A stretch of 40,222 nucleotides of DNA from the NCBI GenBank assembly GCA_937916395.1, contig CALFTN010000055.1, positions 1 through 40,222 of the forward strand, given 5' to 3'. Below are positions 7,854 to 15,945 of this stretch, in pieces (within the stretch, counting starts at the first letter, position 1; the number at the start of each line of letters is the position of its first letter). The stretch is from an uncultured Clostridia bacterium (GTDB taxonomy: Bacteria; Bacillota; Clostridia; Oscillospirales; Acutalibacteraceae). Both the position numbers and the translations under genes were made by a program. Under the pieces are notes generated by a model. That model did not search any database and was not told where the DNA came from. It worked only from the letters and a program-made list of their open reading frames with translations.

Positions 7854-9308
7854 TTGGCAAAAGCACTTACTACTGAAAAATTGAAAAAACAAGCTCTAAA
7901 ACGTGAAAAAGAAATAAAAAAATGGGAAAAAGAAAAATCAAAACCGAAAAGGAATTTTTACTTTGCTTATTTAGTTTTTATTATTACACTTATTTATGGC
8001 ACAGATGAAATTGCTTCACAAATCGGTACTTTAATGAAAACTGAAATCGCCAATGACCTTTTAAGCAAATTTGGTGAAAGCTCAGTTGGTATTTTAGATA
8101 TTCTTTCAATCCTCGTAGTACCATTTCAGGCAATTGGTCTTTTATACAGACCTCTGGCTGACCGTTGGGGCAGAAAAAAGTTTTTAATCATAAACACCTT
8201 TGGTATGAGCTTTGCACTTCTTGTAATTTTCTTATCAAATAATCTGTTTTTATACTTCGTAGGTGCTGCATTAGTTCAGTTTTTCATTCCACACGATATG
8301 CACGTTGTTTATATTATGGAATCTTCACCAAGCAAGCACAGAGCAAGAATTTATTCTTCCATTAAATTCCTTGCAAATATGTCTGTGATGCTTATTCCAT
8401 TTTTAAGAAGATTACTTATGGAAACCGCTTCAGAATGGCGAAACGTGTATTTAATTCCTGCTGTTATAGGTCTTATCTCATCGTTTATTGCGCTTATGAC
8501 CGCAAGAGAAACTGACTCATTTATTGATTCTCGTCTTCGTTATTTAAAAATGAGCGATGAAGAGAGAGAGCTTGAAAAACAGAAGAAGTCTTCTGAGAAT
8601 GCTCAGGGTGGTTTAATACATGCTCTTAAATTTGCATTAAAGCATAAGCAGTTAAAGTGGCTTTACATCACCTCTGCTCTTGCTAATTTAGGTTTTATCG
8701 GCACTATTAATTATCAGGTTATTTTATCTTATGGTTATGCACAAAACTATGTAGAAAACGGCTTATTCTCTTCTTTAGGTGAAGAAGTAATGAATGCAGT
8801 AAGTGTAGGACCTGTTACAGAAGCTTTGTTTATGTTTCCTGTTGGATGTGCCGTTTCACAAGTTATAATGGGCTTTATTTCTGACTGGAAAGGCAGAAAA
8901 CCCGCTGCAGTAGTTACAGCTTTTAATTGCCTTTTAGCCTTTATTGGCTTCTCTGTAGGTGCAAGATATGCTTTAGACCCTTATATTATCGGATTTTTGT
9001 GTGGAGCAGCAATAGGTAGCTATTATTCAACAAACGATGTTCTTATTATGATGATTGGCGAAAGCTCACCAACTAATCTTCGTTCTTCATGTATGTCAGC
9101 ACAATTCATAGTTACAGGTGTTGGCGTGGCAGTTTCCTATTTAGTAAGTCTTCCATTTATAACACTTTTAGGAAACAGTGTAACCGGAATTGTTTCATTC
9201 GCACTTTTAGTACCTGGTTTCATTGCGGCATTTGTTGCACTTATAAAAAAAGCAAATGAAACAAAAGGTATTGATATGGACACCATAACTGGTGCTGAAT
9301 GGGATTAA
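7854..9308 (+). CDS. MFS transporter, sugar-porter-like
   Basis: This 484-aa integral membrane protein has about twelve hydrophobic segments. The MFS signature loop between segments 2 and 3 is clear as 'RPLADRWGRKKFL', and its pseudo-repeat in the second half is 'GFISDWKGRKPAAV'. The first 35 residues are highly charged (Lys/Glu rich) and cytoplasmic. The TTG at 7854 is chosen because it lies about 30 nt after the predicted transcription start with GGGTGTGA just upstream; a longer frame from 7824 would be leaderless. It is the first gene of the plus-strand unit and is divergent from the GH3 operon, so import of the oligosaccharide cleaved there is the likely role. The substrate is not known. 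Confidence 0.88.
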   Translation: MAKALTTEKLKKQALKREKEIKKWEKEKSKPKRNFYFAYLVFIITLIYGTDEIASQIGTLMKTEIANDLLSKFGESSVGILDILSILVVPFQAIGLLYRPLADRWGRKKFLIINTFGMSFALLVIFLSNNLFLYFVGAALVQFFIPHDMHVVYIMESSPSKHRARIYSSIKFLANMSVMLIPFLRRLLMETASEWRNVYLIPAVIGLISSFIALMTARETDSFIDSRLRYLKMSDEERELEKQKKSSENAQGGLIHALKFALKHKQLKWLYITSALANLGFIGTINYQVILSYGYAQNYVENGLFSSLGEEVMNAVSVGPVTEALFMFPVGCAVSQVIMGFISDWKGRKPAAVVTAFNCLLAFIGFSVGARYALDPYIIGFLCGAAIGSYYSTNDVLIMMIGESSPTNLRSSCMSAQFIVTGVGVAVSYLVSLPFITLLGNSVTGIVSFALLVPGFIAAFVALIKKANETKGIDMDTITGAEWD

Positions 9309-9345
9309 ATAAAATATATTATTATATAAAAAAAGGGGTATTTTT

Positions 9346-11037
9346 ATGGTAACAACAACTCTTATCGAAAGACTAATGGCATTATTTACCACACTTGTTA
9401 CGCTTATTGGTTCTTTCAGCTTCAGCACAAATTTCGATCGTCCTTACGATGAAATCAAATTCACAATAAACGCAAACACACCAGCCGGTGAAGAATTGCC
9501 AAACGTTGTGAATAATGTTAACGTATGGTCTATTGAAGGAAATCCTTTCAAAGATGCAAAAATAAACAACGAGAACAATATTTTTGAATTCGTAGAATAT
9601 GTTCAGTTTATGCAATGCTCTGGCGGTACACAAGAAAGAGATTTATTTAAAGACCCACTCGACAAAACTGTGCTTGATGACTACGATTTCACAGTTCTTA
9701 TAGATAACTGTCGCGGTGTAGTAAACTTAGGCGCAAAACCAATGCTCAAATTAGGTAGCGTTCCTCTTAAATATTCAGAAAAAGCTACAACAGAACACGG
9801 CTTCGGCATTAACCCTTACCCACCAGATGATTATAACGTTTATTATAACTATATTAATGCTTTAGCTACTGCTTTAGTTAAGGAGTTTGGCAAAGAAGAA
9901 GTTCTCACTTGGCGTTTTGGCGTTATGACAGAATTTGAAAATGCTGATTGGTTCATTGCTAATGATGGCAAAGCACAAAGTGCATTCAAGGAATACTGCA
10001 AGCTTTATGATTACACTGTTCAGGCCCTTATTGATGTTATAGGCGAAGATGTTTACGTTGGTGCTCACGCAATGTCTGTTACAGAAGGTCAGTGGGATGA
10101 GGCAAAATTCATTGAGCATTGTGCTGTTGGAACAAACTACAAAACTGGTACAAAAGGCACAAAGCTCTGCTATCTTGCAGGTTCATTCTACGACTATGCT
10201 CCTGGCGAATATACAAGTGGTTATGATCTTCCTGGCACTATCAATAATTTAAGAGCTACTGCTGAAAGCTATGGTCTTAACGATTTGGAATATGGTATTG
10301 ATGAAGGCAGACTTCTTGTTGGAACTGTAAGTGGAGCAAATAACGACGAGCTTCTTACAAGAACTGTTGGTCACACCTATCAGGCTTCTTACGATGCAAG
10401 ACTTATTGCACAAATGTTTAATAATGATATTGACTATTTCTCAGCTTGGGGATACCTTTCAAATGGTCTTTTAGAGGGTAACCCTACTGTAAGCTATCAT
10501 GTTGCAAAAAATGCTTCAAAATTCCAGGGTTCTAAGCTTTTACCTACTGCAAAACAGCAATCAGGTGATATTGGTGGTGCTGATATTGGTGCTGTTTCAG
10601 CAATTGACGAAAAAACAAACACAATTCGTGTTATGGCTTATAACTTTAAAAATGACCTTAATTATGACACAAAAATCAAAACAGAGTTTGTTATCAATGC
10701 GCCAAAATTTGATGGTCAAACATTCAATGTAAGAGCTTATGTTATTGATGATGACTGTAACTACTTTGATGACTGGATGAAGGACAGACAAACTTATAAT
10801 ATTACAAACGGCTGCTTCAACTGGTCACCACAGGACCCTCAGATTGATAGCCCAACAACTCTTATGGATGAAAATGCAAGAAACATTTACTTTAACGAGC
10901 TTTACCCTAAATATACAGAGGCTTCAAAATTAACACCTGTTGATTCTACTGCAACTGTTGAATATGGTAAGCTTATTATTAACGCAGAGTTAGACCCACA
11001 CGCAGTTGTATTCTTTGAATTGACACCACAAAAATAA
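9346..11037 (+). CDS. GH39-like (clan GH-A) glycoside hydrolase, probably secreted
   Basis: The 563-aa protein looks like a TIM-barrel glycosidase related to GH39 beta-xylosidases. Barrel strands can be followed: 'KPMLKLGSVPLKYS' near residue 131, 'VLTWRFGVMTEFENADWF' near 186 and 'LEYGIDEGRLL' near 314. Glu196 would be the acid/base and Glu320 the nucleophile. The Asn that normally precedes the acid/base Glu is Thr195 here, which is unusual. A C-terminal beta domain follows from about residue 410. The first 27 residues are hydrophobic and could be a signal peptide or anchor, though the positive charge at the start is weak. AAAGGGGT lies 8 nt before the ATG. It follows the MFS gene by 37 bp in the same operon. 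Confidence 0.72.
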   Translation: MVTTTLIERLMALFTTLVTLIGSFSFSTNFDRPYDEIKFTINANTPAGEELPNVVNNVNVWSIEGNPFKDAKINNENNIFEFVEYVQFMQCSGGTQERDLFKDPLDKTVLDDYDFTVLIDNCRGVVNLGAKPMLKLGSVPLKYSEKATTEHGFGINPYPPDDYNVYYNYINALATALVKEFGKEEVLTWRFGVMTEFENADWFIANDGKAQSAFKEYCKLYDYTVQALIDVIGEDVYVGAHAMSVTEGQWDEAKFIEHCAVGTNYKTGTKGTKLCYLAGSFYDYAPGEYTSGYDLPGTINNLRATAESYGLNDLEYGIDEGRLLVGTVSGANNDELLTRTVGHTYQASYDARLIAQMFNNDIDYFSAWGYLSNGLLEGNPTVSYHVAKNASKFQGSKLLPTAKQQSGDIGGADIGAVSAIDEKTNTIRVMAYNFKNDLNYDTKIKTEFVINAPKFDGQTFNVRAYVIDDDCNYFDDWMKDRQTYNITNGCFNWSPQDPQIDSPTTLMDENARNIYFNELYPKYTEASKLTPVDSTATVEYGKLIINAELDPHAVVFFELTPQK

Positions 11038-11039
11038 TT

Positions 11040-11480
11040 ATGACTGAATTCAGAATAATAGAAAAACAGATAGATTTAGAAAAAGCCCTCCAAATAAGGC
11101 GTGAGGTTTTTGTTAAAGAACACAATGTACCAGAGAGTATCGAGCTTGATGAGTTTGATACTCTCGACTCTCAATGTATGCACATTTTAGCTTTATATGA
11201 AAACAAGCCAATAGGCACATTAAGGGCAAATTTAACAATAAAAGACAAAGTAAAATTTCAACGCTTCTGTTTTTTACCTGAATACAGAAAATCAGGTTTT
11301 GGTAAACTATTAATAGAATTTGCAGAAAACGAGCTTATAAAAAAAGGATATAAAAACTTCTTTTTAGAGGCAAAATTTTCGGTACACCCTTTTTATGAAA
11401 AATGTGGCTATAAAAAAGTGAGCGATATTTTCTATGAAGTAGGCGTACCACACGTAAAAATGGAGAAGCTGATTAAATAA
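11040..11480 (+). CDS. GNAT-family N-acetyltransferase
   Basis: The 146-aa protein is a compact single-domain GNAT enzyme that transfers an acetyl group from acetyl-CoA to an amine. The beginning, with 'ALQIRREVFVKEHNVP' and 'ELDEFD', resembles the YjcF/ElaA-like subgroup. The acetyl-CoA pyrophosphate loop is visible as 'YRKSGFGKLL' (residues 82-91). The ATG lies 2 bp after the stop of the GH39-like gene with no ribosome binding site of its own, so translation is probably coupled. The substrate is unknown. An acetylated sugar or antibiotic is possible, but the sequence gives no basis for choosing. Confidence 0.88.
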   Translation: MTEFRIIEKQIDLEKALQIRREVFVKEHNVPESIELDEFDTLDSQCMHILALYENKPIGTLRANLTIKDKVKFQRFCFLPEYRKSGFGKLLIEFAENELIKKGYKNFFLEAKFSVHPFYEKCGYKKVSDIFYEVGVPHVKMEKLIK

Positions 11481-14026
11481 TGCAAAAAGAATTCAATGTA
11501 ACAGGTATGACTTGTGCAGCATGTCAGGCAAATGTTGAAAGAACTGTAAAAAAACTGGCTGGTGTTGAAAACGTAGCTGTTAATCTTTTAAACGAAAATA
11601 TGACTGTTTCTTATAACGAAAAAGAAACAACAGATGAAAAAATAATTAATGCTGTAATCTCTATTGGGTATGGTGCTTCTTTAAAAAACGGTAACGAAGA
11701 AAAAAGCACTATAAGAAGTGATTGGGATAAAAGAAAGGAAACCGAAAAAGAAAAACAGAGTTCTATGAAAAAGAGACTTTTTTCTTCTGTTGCTCTTCTT
11801 ATTCCCTTGATGTATGTTGCAATGGGTAGCATGTTGAATCTCCCTATGCCACAAATTTTAAGCGGTGTCGAAAACTCGTTAATAAACACATTAACACAGT
11901 TAATTTTAACTGTGCTTGTTATGATAATAAATAAAAAATTCTTCACATCTGGCTTTAAAGCATTGAGTCATAAAGCAGCAAATATGGACTCGTTAGTTGC
12001 AATTGGCTCATCTGCTGCATTTATTTATGGTCTCATTTCATTTTATTTTATGTGCTATGGTGCAGGTCACAATAATTTTCAACTGGTTCACAAATATTCA
12101 CACGAACTTTATTTTGAATCTGCTGCTATGATTTTAACGCTTGTTACAATCGGAAAATATCTGGAGACCAAAAGTAAAGCAAAGACATCAGATGCATTAG
12201 GTAAATTAATTGATTTAGCTCCAAAAACTGCCACTGTTTTGAAAAATGGTGTTGAAGTCACAATTGCTGCCGAAGATATAAAATCTGGTGATATTCTTAT
12301 AATAAGACCCGGTGAGAGCATCGCTGTAGACGGCGTTATTATTGAGGGCGAAGGCTCTATTGACCAATCAAGTGTTACTGGCGAAAGTCTGCCTGTTGAC
12401 AAAAGTAAAAATGATGAAGTTATTTGTGCTACTATTAACAAAAACGGCACATTTAAAATGGTTGCTACTAAAGTAGGCAACGACACTACTCTCTCTCAAA
12501 TAATTAAGTTAGTTGATAATGCAAGCAACACAAAAGCCCCTATTGCAAGACTTGCCGATAAAGTAAGTGGTGTATTTGTACCAATTGTAATAACTATCGC
12601 TGTAATTACATTTGCCGTTTGGCTTATAAGTGGTGCAACCCCTGATTTTGCACTTTCAATGGGAATTACAGTTCTCGTTATTTCGTGCCCATGTGCTCTG
12701 GGCCTTGCTACACCTGTTGCCATTATGGCAGGCACAGGTAAAGCTGCTGAGAACGGTATTTTAATTAAAACTGCAGAAAGCTTAGAAACCTTATCTTCTA
12801 TTGATACTGTAGTTCTTGATAAAACTGGTACGGTAACTACTGGTGAAATGTCTGTTTCAGATATTTACGTTTTTGATAATTCTTTTACTGAAAGAGAATT
12901 CTTATCATTCGCTTATTCGTTAGAAAATGGTAGTGAACACCCACTAGCAAATGCAATTAAAGAAAAAGCAAAAAGTGAAAATATAAATTTAATTAATTCA
13001 ATCGGATTTTCTGCTGAAATCGGTAAAGGTGTTTCAGCAAATATTAACGGCGATTTATGGCTCGCTGGCAATCAGAAATATATGCTTCAATGTGGAATTG
13101 ATGAAGTCTATTTCAAAGAAAAGAACGACGAATTTGTAAAACAAGGTAAAACCGCAATTATTTTTGCTCAAAATAAAAATGTTGTAGGAATTATTGCTAT
13201 ATCAGATACAATTAAAACTTCGAGCAAAGCAAGCATTGAAGCCTTGAAAAAACTAAACAAACGTGTTATAATTCTTACTGGCGATAATTCCTTGGTTGCT
13301 GAATCCGTCGCAAAAGAGGTTGGCGCTGACTTATTTGTTGCAGATGTTCTACCGACTCAGAAAGAAAACTATATTGCTGAATTACAAAAACAAGGCAAAA
13401 AAGTTTGTATGGTTGGGGATGGCATTAATGATTCCCCTGCACTTATCTCTGCTGATGTGGGCATTGCTATTGGCGCTGGCACAGACATTGCTATTGATTC
13501 AGCCGATATTGTTCTCATGAAGAATTCTTTAGAAGATGTTGTAACGGCATTTGCACTAAGCAAAGCAGTTATTAAAAATATAAAACTCAATCTTTTTTGG
13601 GCATTTTTCTATAATGCTTTGGGTATCCCAGTAGCAGCAGGTGTGCTCTATCCCCTTTTCGCAATTAAATTAACACCTATGCTTGGTTCTCTTGCAATGA
13701 GCCTTAGTTCATTATGTGTAGTTACCAATGCTTTAAGATTGAGATTTTTTAAAGTAAAACACACTTTTACGACAGAAGAAAAGCTAAACCGAATCACAGA
13801 AACGAAGGAAGAGATTAAAATGACAAAAACAATATTTGTTGATGGTATGATGTGCAAGCGCTGTAAATCACATGTTGAAACTGCATTAAAAAGTGTTGCT
13901 GGTGTAACAGACGCTGTTGCTGACTTAGGAAGCAAAACTGCTACTGCTACACTTTCTGATGATATTGATATTAATATTTTAATTGACGCTGTAAAAAATG
14001 CTGGCTATGATGCCAAAGCTTTATAA
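11480..14026 (+). CDS. copA: Copper-translocating P1B-type ATPase with a second, C-terminal metal-binding domain
   Basis: This 848-aa membrane pump exports Cu(I) using ATP. An N-terminal heavy-metal-associated domain carries GMTCAAC (Cys12, Cys15). The translocation segment has the CPC motif at 403-405, the phosphorylation site is Asp447 in DKTGT, HP follows in 'GSEHPLANAI', and the hinge motif GDGINDSPAL is present. Unusually, a second metal-binding domain with GMMCKRC (Cys792, Cys795) is attached at the C-terminus, where most CopA proteins end. That domain is the size of a free CopZ chaperone. The start overlaps the GNAT stop by 1 bp (TAATG). The presence of a copper pump in a sugar operon is not explained by function. 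Confidence 0.95.
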   Translation: MQKEFNVTGMTCAACQANVERTVKKLAGVENVAVNLLNENMTVSYNEKETTDEKIINAVISIGYGASLKNGNEEKSTIRSDWDKRKETEKEKQSSMKKRLFSSVALLIPLMYVAMGSMLNLPMPQILSGVENSLINTLTQLILTVLVMIINKKFFTSGFKALSHKAANMDSLVAIGSSAAFIYGLISFYFMCYGAGHNNFQLVHKYSHELYFESAAMILTLVTIGKYLETKSKAKTSDALGKLIDLAPKTATVLKNGVEVTIAAEDIKSGDILIIRPGESIAVDGVIIEGEGSIDQSSVTGESLPVDKSKNDEVICATINKNGTFKMVATKVGNDTTLSQIIKLVDNASNTKAPIARLADKVSGVFVPIVITIAVITFAVWLISGATPDFALSMGITVLVISCPCALGLATPVAIMAGTGKAAENGILIKTAESLETLSSIDTVVLDKTGTVTTGEMSVSDIYVFDNSFTEREFLSFAYSLENGSEHPLANAIKEKAKSENINLINSIGFSAEIGKGVSANINGDLWLAGNQKYMLQCGIDEVYFKEKNDEFVKQGKTAIIFAQNKNVVGIIAISDTIKTSSKASIEALKKLNKRVIILTGDNSLVAESVAKEVGADLFVADVLPTQKENYIAELQKQGKKVCMVGDGINDSPALISADVGIAIGAGTDIAIDSADIVLMKNSLEDVVTAFALSKAVIKNIKLNLFWAFFYNALGIPVAAGVLYPLFAIKLTPMLGSLAMSLSSLCVVTNALRLRFFKVKHTFTTEEKLNRITETKEEIKMTKTIFVDGMMCKRCKSHVETALKSVAGVTDAVADLGSKTATATLSDDIDINILIDAVKNAGYDAKAL
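13820..14026 (+). other. Possible internal start giving a free CopZ-like copper chaperone
   Basis: Inside copA an in-frame ATG at 13820 is preceded, 8 nt away, by AAGGAAG, a fair ribosome binding site. Translation from it would give a 68-aa protein that is exactly the C-terminal metal-binding domain with CKRC. CopZ chaperones have this size. The site could be used, or it could be the relic of a separate copZ gene that fused to copA. Confidence 0.4.
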
Positions 14027-14047
14027 TATTTTTATAGGAGTATATAT

Positions 14048-14530
14048 ATGAAAAAGAAACTCATTCCAATTATTGCAATCGTGCTTGTTGTAGCTATCGC
14101 TGCAACCACTCTTATTCTTTTACTTTCAAAAGAATCAAAACAACTCACCATTGAAAATATGGACACTTTCTATGACGTATCTGTTGAAATTACAGATTAT
14201 GTAAGAGGAGAAAAAAACACTGAAATTCTTGGTTTACTTGCTACTTATGAACCATCAACCGCCAAGATTCATATTACATTAACACCAAAAGACAGCTTAA
14301 CTTGTGATGGTGGAAAAGTGTTATTTAATTTCACTGATGATTTCTGGAAGGTTACTAACGGAAACAACCAGATAACTGTAGACCTCAATGCAGAAGGGGT
14401 TACAGAAATATTTGTTGATGTTGAAGCTGACCTTAAGATTTCAACTATTGCAGAACCAGAAGCTTCAACTGTTGTGCTTTCCGATGCTTTAGGTACAGTT
14501 ACATATAAAAAGTTTTTCAATAAGTTATAA
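14048..14530 (+). CDS. Small membrane-anchored protein of unknown function
   Basis: I do not recognise this 160-aa protein. Three lysines are followed by a hydrophobic stretch at about residues 5-26, so it is probably anchored in the membrane with the rest outside. No lipobox cysteine is seen. The outer part (27-160) alternates beta-strand-like segments and ends in a strand-rich region without catalytic motifs that I can name. AGGAG stands 8 nt before the ATG. It starts 21 bp after copA and is followed at once by the operon terminator, so it is the last gene of the plus-strand unit. A periplasm-side or extracellular role next to copper export is possible but untested. Confidence 0.75.
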   Translation: MKKKLIPIIAIVLVVAIAATTLILLLSKESKQLTIENMDTFYDVSVEITDYVRGEKNTEILGLLATYEPSTAKIHITLTPKDSLTCDGGKVLFNFTDDFWKVTNGNNQITVDLNAEGVTEIFVDVEADLKISTIAEPEASTVVLSDALGTVTYKKFFNKL

Positions 14531-14541
14531 TAACCAAATAT

Positions 14542-14588
14542 AAAAATGGGCTGTAAAAAAACGCTAAGTTTTTTTACAGCCCATTTTT
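14542..14588. terminator. Strong terminator between the convergent operons
   Basis: Arms 14542-14561 and 14569-14588 pair perfectly over 20 bp with a 7-nt loop. Both ends are A/T runs, so the hairpin works in both directions. It closes the plus-strand operon and can also stop read-through from the flagellar operon arriving from the right. Confidence 0.9.
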
Positions 14589-14614
14589 AGGGGATAGGAA
14601 AAAAAGATGCAGAA

Positions 14615-14702
14615 CGGACAAATCGAACAAAAACAAGGCTTCAGTCTTGTTTTTGCTTGCCCGAAGGCGTACATAGGTACGTCGAGTGGTGAGATTTGTT
14701 CG
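14615..14702. repeat. Structured intergenic element, copy 1 (three-way-junction-like)
   Basis: Three stems can be drawn. The outer stem is 14615-14624 with 14693-14702 (10 bp, one wobble). One inner hairpin is 14628-14637 with 14646-14655 (10 bp). The other is CGTAC 14668-14672 with GTACG 14677-14681, extended by CGA/TCG. The core 14660-14689 recurs at 40182-40211 with 28 of 30 bases identical, so this is a dispersed repeat, not chance. No coding frame or known RNA family is recognised. Confidence 0.6.
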
Positions 14703-14750
14703 TAGCATAAAACGAAAAATTTTTATGATTTTAGTTTTTAGATAATTTAT

Positions 14751-14789
14751 AGGGATTCTTACAAGTGTCGGTCACCTGTAGGAATCCCT
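14751..14789. terminator. Hairpin downstream of cheD
   Basis: The arms pair over 16 bp with one mismatch and one wobble (AGGGATTC with GGAATCCCT at the base) around a 5-nt loop. On the minus strand it lies about 50 bp beyond the cheD stop, where a terminator is expected, but only a weak A/T tail follows. It may act as an mRNA 3' end stabiliser or a weak terminator. Confidence 0.4.
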
Positions 14790-14810
14790 TGATTTATATA
14801 GTTTTATGCG

Positions 14811-14839
14811 GTCTGCGCTTTTTTTGCAGCCCCTTTTTT
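14811..14839. repeat. Right inverted-repeat end of the convergent junction
   Basis: Read in reverse complement, 14815-14839 matches the left terminator arm 14542-14564 at all but two substitutions and one insertion. It runs into the cheD stop codon. In the plus direction it also forms GGTCTGC...GCAGCCCC followed by Ts, so it may simply be another terminator. Confidence 0.4.
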
Positions 14840-15326
14840 AATAAACCCATTCGCCACGTAAAGCAGCCTTAATTTTCATTTGACCTGTAGCAGAATCAAA
14901 GAACTGTGTACGACCATAATCCTTACCAACATCTTCTGCTAAAACAGGAATTCTGAGTTGCTTTAAAGTTTCTTTTACTGCAATAATATTTCTTTCACCT
15001 ATAGATGAAAGTGAAGTATTATTAAAACCAGGGAACATCTGAGCACCACCAGCAATTTTCGCCTTAATTCTGAATTTATTTGCACCAGCTTGTTCCATCT
15101 TTTTTACTAAATCAGGAATCGCAGTATCCGCAAACTTCCAAATTTCTTTACCTTGTGGGTTGAAGCCCTCACTTGTAGGCAACATAATATGTGAAAGTCC
15201 TGCAACCTTTACAGTTTCGTCGTAAAGGCAGATACCTATACAAGACCCCAACGCATAGGTAACCAGAATATCACCATTTTTGGCTATATTCAAGTCAGAT
15301 ATACCTACTACAACATTTTGACTCAT
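14838..15326 (-). CDS. cheD: CheD, chemoreceptor glutamine deamidase
   Basis: The 162-aa protein deamidates glutamines of chemoreceptors and, in Bacillus, binds and stimulates CheC. The active-site pattern is present: Cys29 in 'YALGSCIGICLYD' and His46 in 'AGLSHIMLP'. Length matches the family. Its ATG overlaps the cheC stop by 4 bp (ATGA), the usual coupled arrangement of this pair. It is the last gene of the flagellar superoperon. No chemoreceptor, cheA or cheW lies in the window, so its targets are encoded elsewhere. Confidence 0.95.
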   Translation of the reverse strand: MSQNVVVGISDLNIAKNGDILVTYALGSCIGICLYDETVKVAGLSHIMLPTSEGFNPQGKEIWKFADTAIPDLVKKMEQAGANKFRIKAKIAGGAQMFPGFNNTSLSSIGERNIIAVKETLKQLRIPVLAEDVGKDYGRTQFFDSATGQMKIKAALRGEWVY

Positions 15327-15943
15327 ATATCAGCCAACCCCAAACTTTCCATAATTTTTTTGAGAGAGTCAACATCAGGAATCAAAATAATTTGAGATGA
15401 TGCGGCATCTTCTTTATCAAGTTCATCTTTAATAAAGATAATCTTATCACTGATATTTGCATAATAAATTGCAGGCAAGCTTAAAATTGAGCCTACCATG
15501 TCTACTGAAAGCTCAGGTGGAGAAATTTCAATAGCAAGACCTGTGAGTTCAGCAATAGCATTAACATAAGAAGCGGCAATAATATTACCCACTTCCTTAA
15601 TTGCAGACTGGCTCATTTCATCAAGGTCAAAATTATCTTCGATATCCATACCTAAAAGATTGCTTAAAAGAATTTTTACAAAAGGCTTGTGAATAAGGAA
15701 CATAATCATACCCGAAACATCACCTGTGAGTGACATCAAAATACCAGCAAGAACATTTTCAGGACCACCTAAGTTTTCAACAACCTCTGTGTAATCAAGA
15801 ATGTCAATTTGTGGAACATTAATATCAATAGGTCTGTCGAGCATTGATGAGAGAGCTGACGCTGCGTGACCTGAACCAATATTACCAATTTCTTTTAATG
15901 CATCAAACTGCATTTCATTTAATTCATAATTTTCAAATGCCAT
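15323..15943 (-). CDS. cheC: CheC, CheY-P phosphatase
   Basis: The 206-aa protein removes phosphate from CheY-P and helps adaptation in chemotaxis. Both copies of the phosphatase signature are intact: Glu18 and Asn21 in 'LKEIGNIGSGHA', and Glu117 and Asn120 in 'IKEVGNIIAASY'. This makes it a double-site CheC rather than a degenerate one. The ribosome binding site AGGAG is formed by the two last arginine codons (AGG AGA) of the flgG gene just ahead, so the genes are tightly packed. It overlaps cheD by 4 bp. Confidence 0.95.
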   Translation of the reverse strand: MAFENYELNEMQFDALKEIGNIGSGHAASALSSMLDRPIDINVPQIDILDYTEVVENLGGPENVLAGILMSLTGDVSGMIMFLIHKPFVKILLSNLLGMDIEDNFDLDEMSQSAIKEVGNIIAASYVNAIAELTGLAIEISPPELSVDMVGSILSLPAIYYANISDKIIFIKDELDKEDAASSQIILIPDVDSLKKIMESLGLADI

Positions 15944-15945
15944 AA

